Shown here piece after piece: positions 15,576-24,037 of a stretch of 47,948 bases of DNA. Position 1 is the first letter of the stretch. Every line of letters starts with the position of its first letter. The position numbers were made by a program, and so were the translations under genes. This DNA is from Fibrobacterota bacterium (GTDB lineage Bacteria; Fibrobacterota; Chitinivibrionia; Chitinivibrionales; FEN-1185): the NCBI GenBank assembly GCA_003165595.1, contig PLWQ01000014.1, forward strand, positions 2,084-50,031, given 5' to 3'. The notes beneath the pieces were generated by a model. It had not been told where the DNA came from. It made no database searches and worked only from the letters and a program-made list of their open reading frames with translations.

Positions 15576-17225
15576 TCACGCCGGCGACAATTCCGCTATG
15601 CATTTTCTTTGCGCTGCCCGTACGGTCACCCGCGTGGCGCTGAACTCCTGGCTCCTGACCTCGACATCTCCGGCACGTTCCAGAAAGTTCCGCGCCCTTC
15701 TTCTGTCTTTCAGCAACAGGTACACAACAGCCATCCCACGAGCGGCATCGGGATTTCTTTCGGGCGCCAGGGTGAGTGAAGTCGTAAAATGACGCGCCGC
15801 CTGCGGAAGGTCGTTTGCGCACAGCAGGGCCTTTCCCAGCAAGGTGTGGAAATCCACCACATTCGGGTATGATTCCAGTGCGGCCCGCGCGACAGATTCG
15901 CACTCGTCAATCATCCCGCGCGAAAAAAGAAACCCTGCAACGCGCAGCGACGAGTCTATCCGGATCTTGAGGGCGTCGGTGGCGGTTTTCCGCACCGGCG
16001 GTTTGATCCGGGAGCATGAGAGAAAATAGCCGAATGCCCTTTCGCGTTCGCCCCGCTCCTGGGCGATGAGGCCGAGCACGTAGAACGCCTCGGAGCGCGA
16101 AGGGTCGAGCGCAATGGTTTTTTCCAACCATCGGCACGCTTCGGCGGAGTCTCCTCTGTCCCGGTACAATAACGCCGTATCGAACACCGCCTGGACATAC
16201 ATGTCGGGGTCTCTCGCCTGCGCCTGCGGGTTCGAAATGATCTTATTGTATGCGTCAAGCGCCTCGGTTTTTTTCCCCAGCACCGACAGGCAGTCGCCCA
16301 GGCTCAAGAGCAGGGCGGCCGAATCCGGGTTGGCGCGCAACTCCTCGATGATAAGCGGCCTATTGCGCAGCGCTTTCCTTTTGTGGACATCCGGATCGTC
16401 GTACCCGGCGTGAACAATGCGGATGGCAGGGTAGTGCTTATGCGCAACACCAAGCCTGTGAAGGCTGGGGCTTATCTGTTCGTGTACCCGGCGTTCGAAC
16501 GCAACGCCTTGCAGCCTCGGGAAAAGCCGGACTTGCAGAAACTGCATGCCCGAGGCGCCATGATGGACGTTGTCCACGCATACCAGGGCTGCGTGAGGAT
16601 CTCCGGAGCGCACCAGTGATAGGATACCGTCTTTTGAAGCCGGGTCGAGCACGTCGTCGGCGTCCAGCCAGAATATCCAGGCGCCGCTGCTTGCGCCAAG
16701 GGCTGCATTTCGCGGCACGCTGAAGTCGTTGCACCAGGGCTTGCGCACCACGGTTGCACCATAACGCAGCGCAATTTCGACCGTTGCGTCGCTTGAACCC
16801 GTATCGCATACGACAATTTCGTCCACAATATCGTCCACCGAGCCGAGGGCGCGGCCTACGGCTGCTTCCTCGTTTTTTACTATCATGTTGAGCGTGCACC
16901 GGCACGGGATCGATACTGCCGAACTTTGTGCCTCGGCCATCAACGCCGCATGGGCCGGGGCGGGGGAGGGATGACCGCACAAGAGCGCGAGGGCGCGACG
17001 CGGATTGCTATTGTCAAGATAAGCGCGCGCGGCAAGCAAAACGAATTCCTCGTCGCTGTACATGCCGGCATCGCGGCGCGTCCGCAGGCACCAAAGATAG
17101 CGCGCTGCCCCGAAATTGCGGATGCACTGCCGGATGGTGTACCGTCTGGGTTCGTTCCCGTCGCCGCTCACGTCGGCCGGCGGCAGCGAAACGTCGGCCC
17201 GGGGTTCCCGGATGATTGAAACCAT
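15576..17225 (-). CDS. family 2 glycosyltransferase with TPR repeats, probable flagellar glycosylation
   Basis: A 549-aa soluble protein; ATG 17225 has GGGGAG 9 bases upstream. Residues 108-320 form a GT2 domain: LNMIVKNEEAAVGRAL, IVVCDTGSSDATVEIA (nucleotide binding), FWLDADDVL (metal-binding DxD) and RVHEQISPSL. The rest to the C-terminus is a chain of about five TPR-like helical pairs (LLLSLGDCLSVLGKKTEALDAY, SEAFYVLGLIAQERGERERA and so on). This architecture is common in transferases that modify flagellins or surface proteins. The gene starts 13 bases after merR and shares its sigma-54-type promoter, which ties it to the flagellar regulon. Acceptor and sugar are unknown. Confidence 0.87.
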   Translation of the reverse strand: MVSIIREPRADVSLPPADVSGDGNEPRRYTIRQCIRNFGAARYLWCLRTRRDAGMYSDEEFVLLAARAYLDNSNPRRALALLCGHPSPAPAHAALMAEAQSSAVSIPCRCTLNMIVKNEEAAVGRALGSVDDIVDEIVVCDTGSSDATVEIALRYGATVVRKPWCNDFSVPRNAALGASSGAWIFWLDADDVLDPASKDGILSLVRSGDPHAALVCVDNVHHGASGMQFLQVRLFPRLQGVAFERRVHEQISPSLHRLGVAHKHYPAIRIVHAGYDDPDVHKRKALRNRPLIIEELRANPDSAALLLSLGDCLSVLGKKTEALDAYNKIISNPQAQARDPDMYVQAVFDTALLYRDRGDSAEACRWLEKTIALDPSRSEAFYVLGLIAQERGERERAFGYFLSCSRIKPPVRKTATDALKIRIDSSLRVAGFLFSRGMIDECESVARAALESYPNVVDFHTLLGKALLCANDLPQAARHFTTSLTLAPERNPDAARGMAVVYLLLKDRRRARNFLERAGDVEVRSQEFSATRVTVRAAQRKCIAELSPA

Positions 17226-17238
17226 TGTTTGTTCTCCC

Positions 17239-17634
17239 CTATGCCACGTTGCGCGAAGCCTCTGCGGTTTCCCCGGAATTAACCATTGTCAATTGCTGCT
17301 GGACAAAGCGCGCTATGTTCATCGCAAGCTCGTGCGGGTCGGGTAACAGTATCGTATCGCTTGACTGAAAGGTAGTGGCGTTTGACGCTGCGAGCAGCCG
17401 CTTTGCGCCGTTTATACTGTAGCCGTCGGTCCAGAGCAGTTTACGGATGCGCAGTATCTTCTGAATGGTTCCCTCCTGGTATCGCCGCTGCTTTCCGTGC
17501 GTTCTAGCCGGCTGGATATACTCACCGAATTCCTTCTCCCAGAAACGGATGGTGTGCGACGGCACGTCACAGATCCTGGCGACGTCGCCGATGGAGTATC
17601 CGGCGCAAGTTTCGCGTGTGGCTGTTGTTTCCAT
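17239..17634 (-). CDS. MerR-family transcriptional regulator
   Basis: A 131-aa protein. ATG 17634 is chosen because AAGGAG lies 7 bases upstream and because a sigma-54 promoter ends near 17682, excluding longer starts. Residues 11-80 are a MerR winged helix: YSIGDVARICDVPSHTIRFWEKEF, GKQRRYQEGTIQKILRIRKLL and GYSINGAKRLL. There is no C-terminal metal-binding Cys pattern, and the short tail (PDPHELAMNIARFVQQQLT) could be a dimer helix. Regulators of this short type occur in many genomes; the effector is unknown. It is co-transcribed with the TPR glycosyltransferase. Confidence 0.9.
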   Translation of the reverse strand: METTATRETCAGYSIGDVARICDVPSHTIRFWEKEFGEYIQPARTHGKQRRYQEGTIQKILRIRKLLWTDGYSINGAKRLLAASNATTFQSSDTILLPDPHELAMNIARFVQQQLTMVNSGETAEASRNVA

Positions 17635-17692
17635 GGGCGACTCCTTGAGGGATTGTTGGAGTAACGATTGAGGTTTCATGGCAGGATTCAAT

Positions 17693-17707
17693 GCAATTTC
17701 CAGGCCA
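17693..17707 (-). promoter_or_regulatory. sigma-54 promoter of merR-glycosyltransferase
   Basis: On the minus strand the sequence is TGGCCTGGAAATTGC, followed by A: -24 element TGGC, -12 element TTGCA, with exactly ten bases between GG and GC. Transcription would start near 17682, about 48 bases before the merR ATG. It matches the promoters ahead of flagellin and flgJ in form. Confidence 0.72.
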
Positions 17708-17886
17708 CCCGCATGGATAGAGGGCAATGCCCGGGCCGTCATTAACAACCGGTTGAATCGCACTGCGTTAGGAGATGCGGTTGGAGGCCCTGGACTGCGG
17801 AGGCTTCGATCGACGTTTGAGGGAGTGGAGAATCACGGAAAATTTTGCCACAGGAACAGGAAGAATCGTCCGGCACGGGGAAAGAA

Positions 17887-18126
17887 TTACTCTGTCTTGT
17901 TGCCGCGGAGAGCGTCGGCAATGTTCTTGACGCTCTGGTCTTTGGACGATGAGGCGGCTTTGTTCTCGTTCTGGATTCGTTCGTAAATCTCTTCGCGGTT
18001 TACCGAAATGCTCCTGGGCGCGTCGATGCCGAGCTTGACGTGGCGGCTGTCGAGATCCACCACCTTGAGGATGATGTTGTCGCCGATGCGGATGGATTCG
18101 CCCAGCTTGCGAGTGAGTACCAGCAT
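17887..18126 (-). CDS. csrA: carbon storage regulator CsrA
   Basis: A 79-aa RNA-binding protein that dimerises and blocks translation by binding GGA motifs at ribosome binding sites. The full signature is present: MLVLTRKLGESIRIGD at the start, VKLGIDAPRSISVNREEIYERI in the RNA-binding part, and a variable C-terminal tail of about 25 residues that is longer than in E. coli (61 aa). It lies 3 bases downstream of fliW, and the pair sits directly after flagellin. This is the arrangement of the FliW-CsrA-flagellin switch, in which FliW sequesters CsrA until flagellin titrates FliW. Confidence 0.97.
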   Translation of the reverse strand: MLVLTRKLGESIRIGDNIILKVVDLDSRHVKLGIDAPRSISVNREEIYERIQNENKAASSSKDQSVKNIADALRGNKTE

Positions 18127-18129
18127 GCG

Positions 18130-18549
18130 CTACTTCTTCCTCAGAATTGGTTCCCGGGTTCGGTACCGTTCGTCCTCGATGATGATCTGCTTGCCGATCC
18201 TCCTGGTCTTGTTGATTACCACCGGGCCAACGAGGTTCGCGGTCGATTGCAGCGGATTGTCGGCGATGGTGACGATCGAATACAGGAGGATGTCTTCAGG
18301 TTTCTCTATACCAAGGTCCTCGAACTGTTCCTTAACGATTTTTGGAGCATAGTCGGGGCAAAACAGCAGCGGGTTGATAATGGCGAAACGGAGCCTGCTT
18401 CCATCGACGCACACGAGCCACTCGAAAGGGACGAAATCGGGAATCTGGACAAGCACGAACTTCTGGTTCTTCTCGAAGCCGGGAATGCCGTGCGCAAACG
18501 TGATGACATCGTCATTCGAGTAGATAAGATCCTTAAAAAAATCTGCCAT
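18130..18549 (-). CDS. fliW: flagellar assembly factor FliW
   Basis: A 139-aa protein of normal length for FliW, with ITFAHGIPGFEKNQKFVLVQ near the N-terminus, FEWLVCVDGSRLRFAIINPLLFCPDY in the middle, and TANLVGPVVINKTRRIGKQIIIEDERY near the end. FliW binds either flagellin or CsrA and so couples flagellin translation to filament assembly. ATG 18549 has GGGGAGA 9 bases upstream. Spacing to csrA is 3 bases, so the pair is co-translated. Flagellin lies just upstream, past a hairpin. Confidence 0.96.
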   Translation of the reverse strand: MADFFKDLIYSNDDVITFAHGIPGFEKNQKFVLVQIPDFVPFEWLVCVDGSRLRFAIINPLLFCPDYAPKIVKEQFEDLGIEKPEDILLYSIVTIADNPLQSTANLVGPVVINKTRRIGKQIIIEDERYRTREPILRKK

Positions 18550-18629
18550 TAACGCCGGTCTCCCCTCATCGGAACCATTTACGTAAAAATCGTTTATTGC
18601 GACCCCGATGACAAGCGAATACGCATCAA

Positions 18630-18665
18630 GTTTCGCGCGGCGGCGTTCACGCCGCCGCGCGAAAC
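18630..18665 (-). terminator. strong hairpin after flagellin
   Basis: A perfect 16-bp stem, GTTTCGCGCGGCGGCG and its complement, with a 4-base loop. It begins 7 bases after the flagellin stop codon on the minus strand. The T tract behind it is poor, so it may stabilise the flagellin mRNA as well as limit read-through into fliW-csrA. Confidence 0.7.
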
Positions 18666-18671
18666 GAAAGT

Positions 18672-19517
18672 CTACGACTTAAGCAGGGTCAGTATGCTCT
18701 GCGGCAGGGAATTTGCCTGGGCAAGCATGGCGGTGGACGACTGAACAAGGATCTGGTTCTTGCTGTATTCCGTTGTTTCGGCCGCAAAATCCACGTCTCG
18801 GATTGTCGACTCGGCAGCCTGCATGTTCGTTTGCTGGTTCTCCTGGTTGGTGAGGGCATGTTGCAGACGGTTGGTGACGGCACCGAGGTTGGCCCGCAGG
18901 GTATTGACGCTGTCCAGCGCGGTGTCGAGTGAATTGATAGTGTTGGACGCATCGACCTGGGTGGTAACCCACACGTTGTCGACAGTACTGATACCCAGCA
19001 GGGTGGTATTCATTGCGTTGATAGTGATGAGAATTGTGTCGGCATACGACACATTGTTGGGTCCGATATGGATGACGCCACCGGTGCCCCAGGGGGCCGA
19101 ACCGTCGAGCAGGTTCATGCTGTTGAACTGGGTGCAATTCACGATCCGGTCTATTTCACTCCTCAGCTGGTCGAATTCCACCTGAACGTAGCCTCGCTCC
19201 AGCGAGGTGAGCGTGTCGTTGGACGCCTGCACCGACAATTCGCGCATGCGCTGCAGCATCGACTCAACTTCGTTGAGCGCGCCGTCGGCTATATTGACAA
19301 GCGATTCTCCATCCTGCGTGTTGCGGTTGCCCATCGCAAGGCCATTGACCTGGCCGGTGAGCTGTTCGGAGATGCTGAGTCCGGCTGCGTCGTCGGCCGC
19401 CCGATTGATCCTCAGGCCGGTCGAGAGCTTCTCCAGAGAACTCTGCATGGCGCGATCGGTGGATCGAAGCGCGTCTGCCGTTATCATCGCCGAAATGTTA
19501 TGATTGATGCGAGGCAT
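18672..19517 (-). CDS. fliC: flagellin
   Basis: A 281-aa filament protein consisting mainly of the conserved D0/D1 helices. N-terminal MPRINHNISAMITADAL, LEKLSTGLRINRAADDAAGLSISE and LQRMRELSVQASNDT; C-terminal NRLQHALTNQENQQTNMQAAESTIRDVDFAAET and LAQANSLPQSILTLL. The variable middle is short (about 60 residues), so there is little surface-exposed D2/D3. The ribosome binding site AAGGAGGG is 4 bases from ATG 19517. A sigma-54 promoter lies at 19631-19645. The 100-base leader has five GGA triplets, one of them in the ribosome binding site, consistent with control by CsrA, whose gene is downstream. Confidence 0.97.
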   Translation of the reverse strand: MPRINHNISAMITADALRSTDRAMQSSLEKLSTGLRINRAADDAAGLSISEQLTGQVNGLAMGNRNTQDGESLVNIADGALNEVESMLQRMRELSVQASNDTLTSLERGYVQVEFDQLRSEIDRIVNCTQFNSMNLLDGSAPWGTGGVIHIGPNNVSYADTILITINAMNTTLLGISTVDNVWVTTQVDASNTINSLDTALDSVNTLRANLGAVTNRLQHALTNQENQQTNMQAAESTIRDVDFAAETTEYSKNQILVQSSTAMLAQANSLPQSILTLLKS

Positions 19518-19620
19518 AGTACCCTCCTTTTTGTTTTACAGTTGCCTCCATGCAGCCGGTACATTCTACCAAGACTGCCTCCTCGCGGTCGTCCAGACCA
19601 TGCCTTGCTTCCATGCGATT
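19518..19620 (-). promoter_or_regulatory. flagellin mRNA leader with five GGA motifs (candidate CsrA target)
   Basis: Between the predicted transcription start (about 19620) and the flagellin ATG, GGA occurs on the minus strand at 19610-19612, 19592-19594, 19580-19582, 19547-19549 and 19525-19527. The last is in the ribosome binding site. CsrA dimers usually bridge two GGA sites, one overlapping the Shine-Dalgarno. The nearby fliW-csrA pair makes this the expected target. Binding is inferred. Confidence 0.68.
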
Positions 19621-19630
19621 ATACCCTTGC

Positions 19631-19645
19631 GCAAACGTCATGCCA
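19631..19645 (-). promoter_or_regulatory. sigma-54 promoter of flagellin
   Basis: On the minus strand TGGCATGACGTTTGC gives the -24 (TGGCATG) and -12 (TTGC) elements with exactly ten bases between GG and GC. The start of transcription would be near 19620, leaving a leader of about 100 bases before the flagellin ATG. Confidence 0.82.
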
Positions 19646-19725
19646 GTCAAAAGGCATGATTTTGAGCGAATTTAGAAGCCTGCCGAGCACTCTCGTATTG
19701 TCAACAGGCAAGAAATTCCTTGTGA

Positions 19726-20949
19726 TCATAGATAGTCCACCAGGGAATGCTGGATAACGCTTGCCGCCGACTTGAGCGCGGCGTCGTACACGGTCTGTTC
19801 GAGTGAGAACTTGGTGGCCACCGAGGCCATGTCGGCGTCTTCGAGCGTGGATTGAAGCGAGTTGTTCTGCGTCACCAGTTGTTCGTTGCGCGTTTGCGTC
19901 GTATCGAACATGTTGACCCGTGCGCCGTTCTTCGCCTGCGCGTTGAGAATCTGCTGCGAGGAATTGTCTATGTCGGTTATGGCGTTCGATATGCCCGGCT
20001 GGTTGTTCTGGAGAAGATTCTGGCCGAACAGTATCATGGAGCTTATCAGGTTTGTGCCGGTGGCGTGGTTCACGGTAATATCGTCGCCCGTAACATTGAT
20101 CGGCGAGGTGACGCCCGGCTCTATTTCGCGCAGGATGTTGCCGGTGTTGGCGACCGTGGCGCCGAAAACGTCCTTTGACTCGCCCACGCGATCGAAGGTA
20201 ATGGAAAACGCACCCGGCTGGTAGTTGGGGCCGGCGAATGTCCCGCCATCCGATATGTCAACGGCAAGGGCCGCGTTGATCGGCGTGATGGTGCCGTTGA
20301 CATAGTCGACGGTGTAGTCCTTTCCTTCCACGAATTGGACGGCGCCGTCGGAAATCTTGAGCGACCCGGGCAGGATGTTGGTGTCGGCGGTGTTGTCGAA
20401 AGCGTTGCGCATCTGGGCGGGTTGTCCCACGCCGGCGGCAGCGCCGTTGAAATAGGACATGCGGAGCTTCTGGTAGTCGGCGATCCCGCCGGCGACCGAC
20501 GAATCGATCGGAAAAGGCGCTATCTTGCTCTGCGTTCCGCCGAAAACATAGTCACCCTTGTATTGGGTGTCGGCAAGCGAGATCATCTGCCGAAAGAGCT
20601 GGTCGGTCTCCTGCTGGATGGACGCGCGCTCGGAGGCGCCGAGCGTATCGCTCGATCCCTGCACGGCAAGCTCTCGCATCCGCTGCATAATGGTGTTCAT
20701 GCTTTGCATGGCGGTATCGGACACCTGCATGAAACTGAGCCCGTCGGAGATGTTGGTGCCGTACTGGGTGAGTTGTGCGGTGCCGGAGCGGAGCTTGAGG
20801 TCATTGGCGATGTCAACCGGGTTGTCGGAAGGGCGCAACAGCTGCTTTCCGGTTGCCAATTGTTCCTCGGTATTGGCAAGGTCGGCGTACTTGTTGGCGA
20901 TAAGGTCTTCCATGTGCTGGGTGACGCTCTTAAGCGATACTCTCATCAT
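19726..20949 (-). CDS. flgL: flagellar hook-filament junction protein FlgL (HAP3)
   Basis: A 407-aa protein. ATG 20949 is chosen because AAGGAG lies 7 bases upstream; the GTG at 20967 would sit within the flgK stop region. The N-terminus has the flagellin-like helices (ANTEEQLATGKQLLRPSDNPVDIAN, MNTIMQRMRELAVQGSSDTLGASERASIQQETDQL) followed by YKGDYVFGGTQSKIAPF, typical of FlgL. The C-terminus has LEDADMASVATKFSLEQTVYDAALKSAASVIQHSLVDYL. It links the hook to the filament. It is the last gene of flgJ-flgN-flgK-flgL, with 14 bases to flgK. Confidence 0.96.
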   Translation of the reverse strand: MMRVSLKSVTQHMEDLIANKYADLANTEEQLATGKQLLRPSDNPVDIANDLKLRSGTAQLTQYGTNISDGLSFMQVSDTAMQSMNTIMQRMRELAVQGSSDTLGASERASIQQETDQLFRQMISLADTQYKGDYVFGGTQSKIAPFPIDSSVAGGIADYQKLRMSYFNGAAAGVGQPAQMRNAFDNTADTNILPGSLKISDGAVQFVEGKDYTVDYVNGTITPINAALAVDISDGGTFAGPNYQPGAFSITFDRVGESKDVFGATVANTGNILREIEPGVTSPINVTGDDITVNHATGTNLISSMILFGQNLLQNNQPGISNAITDIDNSSQQILNAQAKNGARVNMFDTTQTRNEQLVTQNNSLQSTLEDADMASVATKFSLEQTVYDAALKSAASVIQHSLVDYL

Positions 20950-20963
20950 GGGAACGCTCCTTG

Positions 20964-22607
20964 TCACATGTTGATAAGGGAGTCAAGCATGGTGTTGCTC
21001 GTTGTTATGAGTCGCGCCGATGCGGCGTAGATGTGCTGGTACTTGATGATGTCGGCCATTTCGTCGTCGAGCGAGACGCCGGCAATGGAATCCTGCTGCG
21101 TCTGAAATTGCGCAACGATGTTGTTCCTCGTATCGAGATTCGCCGAGGCCTCATTGGTGGCAAGGCCGAGTTTTCCGATAAACGAACTGTAGTAATCCGT
21201 AAAGCTCGCGGTGGGGTTGCCCAGCGTATCGTTGTTCATGGTGAGGGACGAACCCAATTGCGCAATCGCCACGGCGTTGGTGTTGTCGGCCGGGCCCTTA
21301 AAGCTGCCGTCGGTGTAGGTGTATTGAATGTTAAGCGGCGTGTTGTTGTACCCGTTGTTGAGAAGCTGAATGGTGCCGCGGGTATAGTCGATATGGTAAT
21401 CGACGCCTTCCTTGAGCGTTGTGGTTCCGGCCGTCACCTGCACTGAATTGTATAGAAGGTTCGTATGGGTGAGCGACGTGGGAGCGTTGCCGAACACCAA
21501 GGGGATCGTGCCGGGCTCGGTGAACGTGAGCATCTGGCCGCCGGAGGCGGCGGCAATGTTCTGCACGTCCGATTCCACCGCCGCAGAAAGCTTGATGTCC
21601 GAGGCGCCGGTGGATGTCGGGTCGAAAAACTGCACGCCCGAATACCCGTTGAGCGTGTACCCTGCCTGGTGAAGCGTATTGACTTTTGATACCAGGGCAT
21701 TTGCCAGCGTGTCGAGATTCTTCTGGTATTCGGGAATGACGATGTCGCGCGAATCAAGCTGTCCTCTGATCTGGCCGCTCTGCGGATTGTACACGCGCTT
21801 GGAATCGGCAAACTGCATTCCCACGTCGTTCACCGTGGTGCCGTCGGGAAGCTGACGGGTGGTCGAAGTCATCTGAATATCCTGCTGATACGCCGGCGAG
21901 ACGATGATGTTGCCCGCCGTGGTGACGGTGATCTGGCCCAGGCTGTCCACCTGGGTGCTGATGTCGATGAGTTTGGAAAGTTGAGCCAGGTCCTGGTCGC
22001 GTTTATCAAGGCTATCGTTGGGATTCTGTCCCGTAATCTCCACGCTTGCGATTTCCTTGTTCAGGTTGTAGATATCTTTGGTAAGGCTGTTTACCTGCCC
22101 CACATACGACGTGATCTGGCCGTTGCAGTTTGATCGCAGCGTGGTGAGTTGCGTGGAAAGGTTGTGAAACACGTCCGTGAGGGTGTCGCCGTCCGTTTTA
22201 AGCGCGGTGCGCGCCGATAGATCCGCCGGATTGTTGGCCAGATTCTGCCAGGAGGTGAAAAACTGGTCCATGTACGCCTGAAGCCCTTGATCCGAAGGCT
22301 CGGTAAAGATGTTCTGCACTCCCTGAAGCGTATTGTTCTGCTCGGTGAAATACCCGACTTCCTGCGTCTGGTCTCTCATCTGCTGGTCGATAAACGTGTC
22401 CCGCATCCGTTGTATGTTGATGACATCGACGCCGTCTCCTACCTGTCCGAAGGTGCCGTCGGAATGATAGTCGGCCGCGAGGTTCTCTCGCTTGCGCGAA
22501 TACCCGGTGGTGTCGGCATTGGTGATGTTCTGGCCCGCCAGATCCATGCCGGTCTGCGCCGCGGACATTCCCTTGACTCCTACGCCGAGTACCGAAAAAA
22601 GGCTCAT
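20964..22607 (-). CDS. flgK: flagellar hook-associated protein FlgK (HAP1)
   Basis: A 547-aa protein with the flagellar rod/hook N-terminal motif GMSAAQTGMDLAGQNITNADTTGYSRK and the C-terminal ASANLDTRNNIVAQFQTQQDSIAGVSLDDEMADIIKYQHIYAASARLI. The strong ribosome binding site TAGGAGGGG lies 4 bases before ATG 22607. FlgK forms the first junction ring between hook and filament and is exported through the flagellar apparatus, helped by FlgN, whose gene is immediately upstream. Length is typical (about 550). Confidence 0.97.
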   Translation of the reverse strand: MSLFSVLGVGVKGMSAAQTGMDLAGQNITNADTTGYSRKRENLAADYHSDGTFGQVGDGVDVINIQRMRDTFIDQQMRDQTQEVGYFTEQNNTLQGVQNIFTEPSDQGLQAYMDQFFTSWQNLANNPADLSARTALKTDGDTLTDVFHNLSTQLTTLRSNCNGQITSYVGQVNSLTKDIYNLNKEIASVEITGQNPNDSLDKRDQDLAQLSKLIDISTQVDSLGQITVTTAGNIIVSPAYQQDIQMTSTTRQLPDGTTVNDVGMQFADSKRVYNPQSGQIRGQLDSRDIVIPEYQKNLDTLANALVSKVNTLHQAGYTLNGYSGVQFFDPTSTGASDIKLSAAVESDVQNIAAASGGQMLTFTEPGTIPLVFGNAPTSLTHTNLLYNSVQVTAGTTTLKEGVDYHIDYTRGTIQLLNNGYNNTPLNIQYTYTDGSFKGPADNTNAVAIAQLGSSLTMNNDTLGNPTASFTDYYSSFIGKLGLATNEASANLDTRNNIVAQFQTQQDSIAGVSLDDEMADIIKYQHIYAASARLITTSNTMLDSLINM

Positions 22608-22662
22608 AACGCCCCTCCTAGGCTGTGCATCCGTTTGCGGCTACGTGTGGCATGTGTCCTCT

Positions 22663-23166
22663 TTACGCAACGGTATTGACTATTGCCGTTGCAACGCGCC
22701 CGCGGTCCATGGTCCCGAGTTTTTTGTACCCGCCCTGGTTGCGCGGGTCATGCAGTGCTATGTATTTGAACAAATTGGCGATTGTTTTGAGAGATTCGCA
22801 GAGCAGCACCTGGTTTGAATAGTTGATTTTAGATAAGTTTCCCACCGCTTCCTTGAGACTCGCCCGGAGCGCTGCAAGCCGCTGTCTGCATTCCGCCGGC
22901 GCGTGCTCCATCACCCTCGACAATGAAGCGTGCCCAACCGTTTTTCCCGAGTACCCGCAGATCTCGTCGGACCATTGCAGCCGTTTCTCTTCGAGGTCCT
23001 GAATGCGGCAGGTGCATTCGTCGTAGGTGCGGGAGGCCTTTCGGACTTCGTCCATCGAGCGAATCTTGATGGCTGCGTTCATCGAGAAAGCCGCCTGGAT
23101 AAGCAATCCATGGAACTCCAGCTCTTTTTCGAGAACGCCGATCAAATCGTCAAAGCGGTTGCTCAT
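22663..23166 (-). CDS. flgN: FlgN family flagellar export chaperone
   Basis: A 167-aa, mostly helical protein. It begins FDDLIGVLEKELEFHGLLIQAA, the usual FlgN N-terminal helix, then AAIKIRSMDEVRKASRTYDECTCRIQDLEEKR, and ends with a helix carrying LSKINYSNQVLLCESLKTIANLFKYI. FlgN chaperones carry FlgK and FlgL to the export gate; the position just before flgK supports this role. ATG 23166 overlaps the flgJ stop (ATGA), with AAGGA upstream, so translation is coupled. The sequence is diverged, as is common in this family. Confidence 0.88.
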   Translation of the reverse strand: MSNRFDDLIGVLEKELEFHGLLIQAAFSMNAAIKIRSMDEVRKASRTYDECTCRIQDLEEKRLQWSDEICGYSGKTVGHASLSRVMEHAPAECRQRLAALRASLKEAVGNLSKINYSNQVLLCESLKTIANLFKYIALHDPRNQGGYKKLGTMDRGRVATAIVNTVA

Positions 23167-24008
23167 TTTTTTTGTCCTTGTATGGTGGAGGACGATGCCG
23201 CGGCCAGGCGGTTCCTCACCGAAAGCACGTTCCCAACGTACCGCTGCGTTTCGTCGTACGGAGGAATGCCGTTGTATTTGTCGACGGCTGCGCTCCCTGC
23301 GTTGTATGAGGCGAGTGCCAGCGCTTCGTTGCCGTTGTATTTGTCCAGAAGCTGCTTGAGGTACTTGGTTCCGCCCATGATGTTCTGGCGCGGCTGAAAC
23401 ACGGCCGATACGCCGAGGTTCTGCGCGGTGGAGTCCATGAGCTGCATCAGTCCCTTGGCGCCGCGCTGCGACACCGCGAACTGGTTCCCGGCCGATTCCT
23501 GGGAAATAACGGCGGAAATGAGGCTTTTGTCAACGCCATATTTCTTGCTTGCCTCATCGATGATCTGCTGCCACTTGCTCACGCCGCTTGTGGCGTCTGC
23601 GACGCTTTGCCCGCCCGCGGAAGGAATGAACTTGTTGTCGAGCATCCACGGCTGCGATCCCGTGAGCCCCTTGAGCATGGAAAGCGAAGTGCCCGAACCG
23701 CCGTTCCTCTCGATCTGCTTGAGGATAAGGTCGGCCAGTCCCAGGGAACCTTTGTTCGACATGAGCGTGCCGTATTGGTCGTCGAGCATGTCGGTAAAGA
23801 TTTTCTCGCCGGTGCTGGTGGGCATGAAACTGTTCTTGTCGAGCTGGAGTACGGTATTGCGCATGCTGTGAAGCATCATTGAGGCGAACAGGGCCTCAAA
23901 CTCTTTGGCGGCCGCCTTTGCCTTGGCGCTGGCGGTTGTGGTACCCGCAGCCTGGGACGCGGCCGGTGTCGGCTGCACCGCGCCATTATTATTTATTGCT
24001 TGTGTCAT
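23163..24008 (-). CDS. flgJ: FlgJ-type rod-binding protein fused to a lytic transglycosylase (SLT) domain
   Basis: A 281-aa protein. ATG 24008 has AAGGA upstream and lies 19 bases after a sigma-54 start site, which excludes the longer open frame. Residues 35-105 are the FlgJ rod-binding domain (AAKEFEALFASMMLHSMRNTV, GEKIFTDMLDDQYGTLMS). Residues 150-275 are an SLT domain, with the catalytic Glu in ISAVISQESAGNQFAVSQRGAKGLMQLM and the NAGSAAVDKYNGIPPYDETQRYV block. Classical FlgJ has a GH73-type muramidase instead. It would open peptidoglycan for rod assembly. It is first in the flgJ-flgN-flgK-flgL operon. Confidence 0.93.
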   Translation of the reverse strand: MTQAINNNGAVQPTPAASQAAGTTTASAKAKAAAKEFEALFASMMLHSMRNTVLQLDKNSFMPTSTGEKIFTDMLDDQYGTLMSNKGSLGLADLILKQIERNGGSGTSLSMLKGLTGSQPWMLDNKFIPSAGGQSVADATSGVSKWQQIIDEASKKYGVDKSLISAVISQESAGNQFAVSQRGAKGLMQLMDSTAQNLGVSAVFQPRQNIMGGTKYLKQLLDKYNGNEALALASYNAGSAAVDKYNGIPPYDETQRYVGNVLSVRNRLAAASSSTIQGQKK

Positions 24009-24037
24009 AGAGTACGTCCTTGTCGCGGCTTCAAAAA

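Noticed and set aside
19068-19757. A 229-residue open frame on the plus strand across the flagellin 5' end and leader
   Set aside because: It is antisense to the conserved flagellin N-terminus and to its leader and promoter; no independent support.
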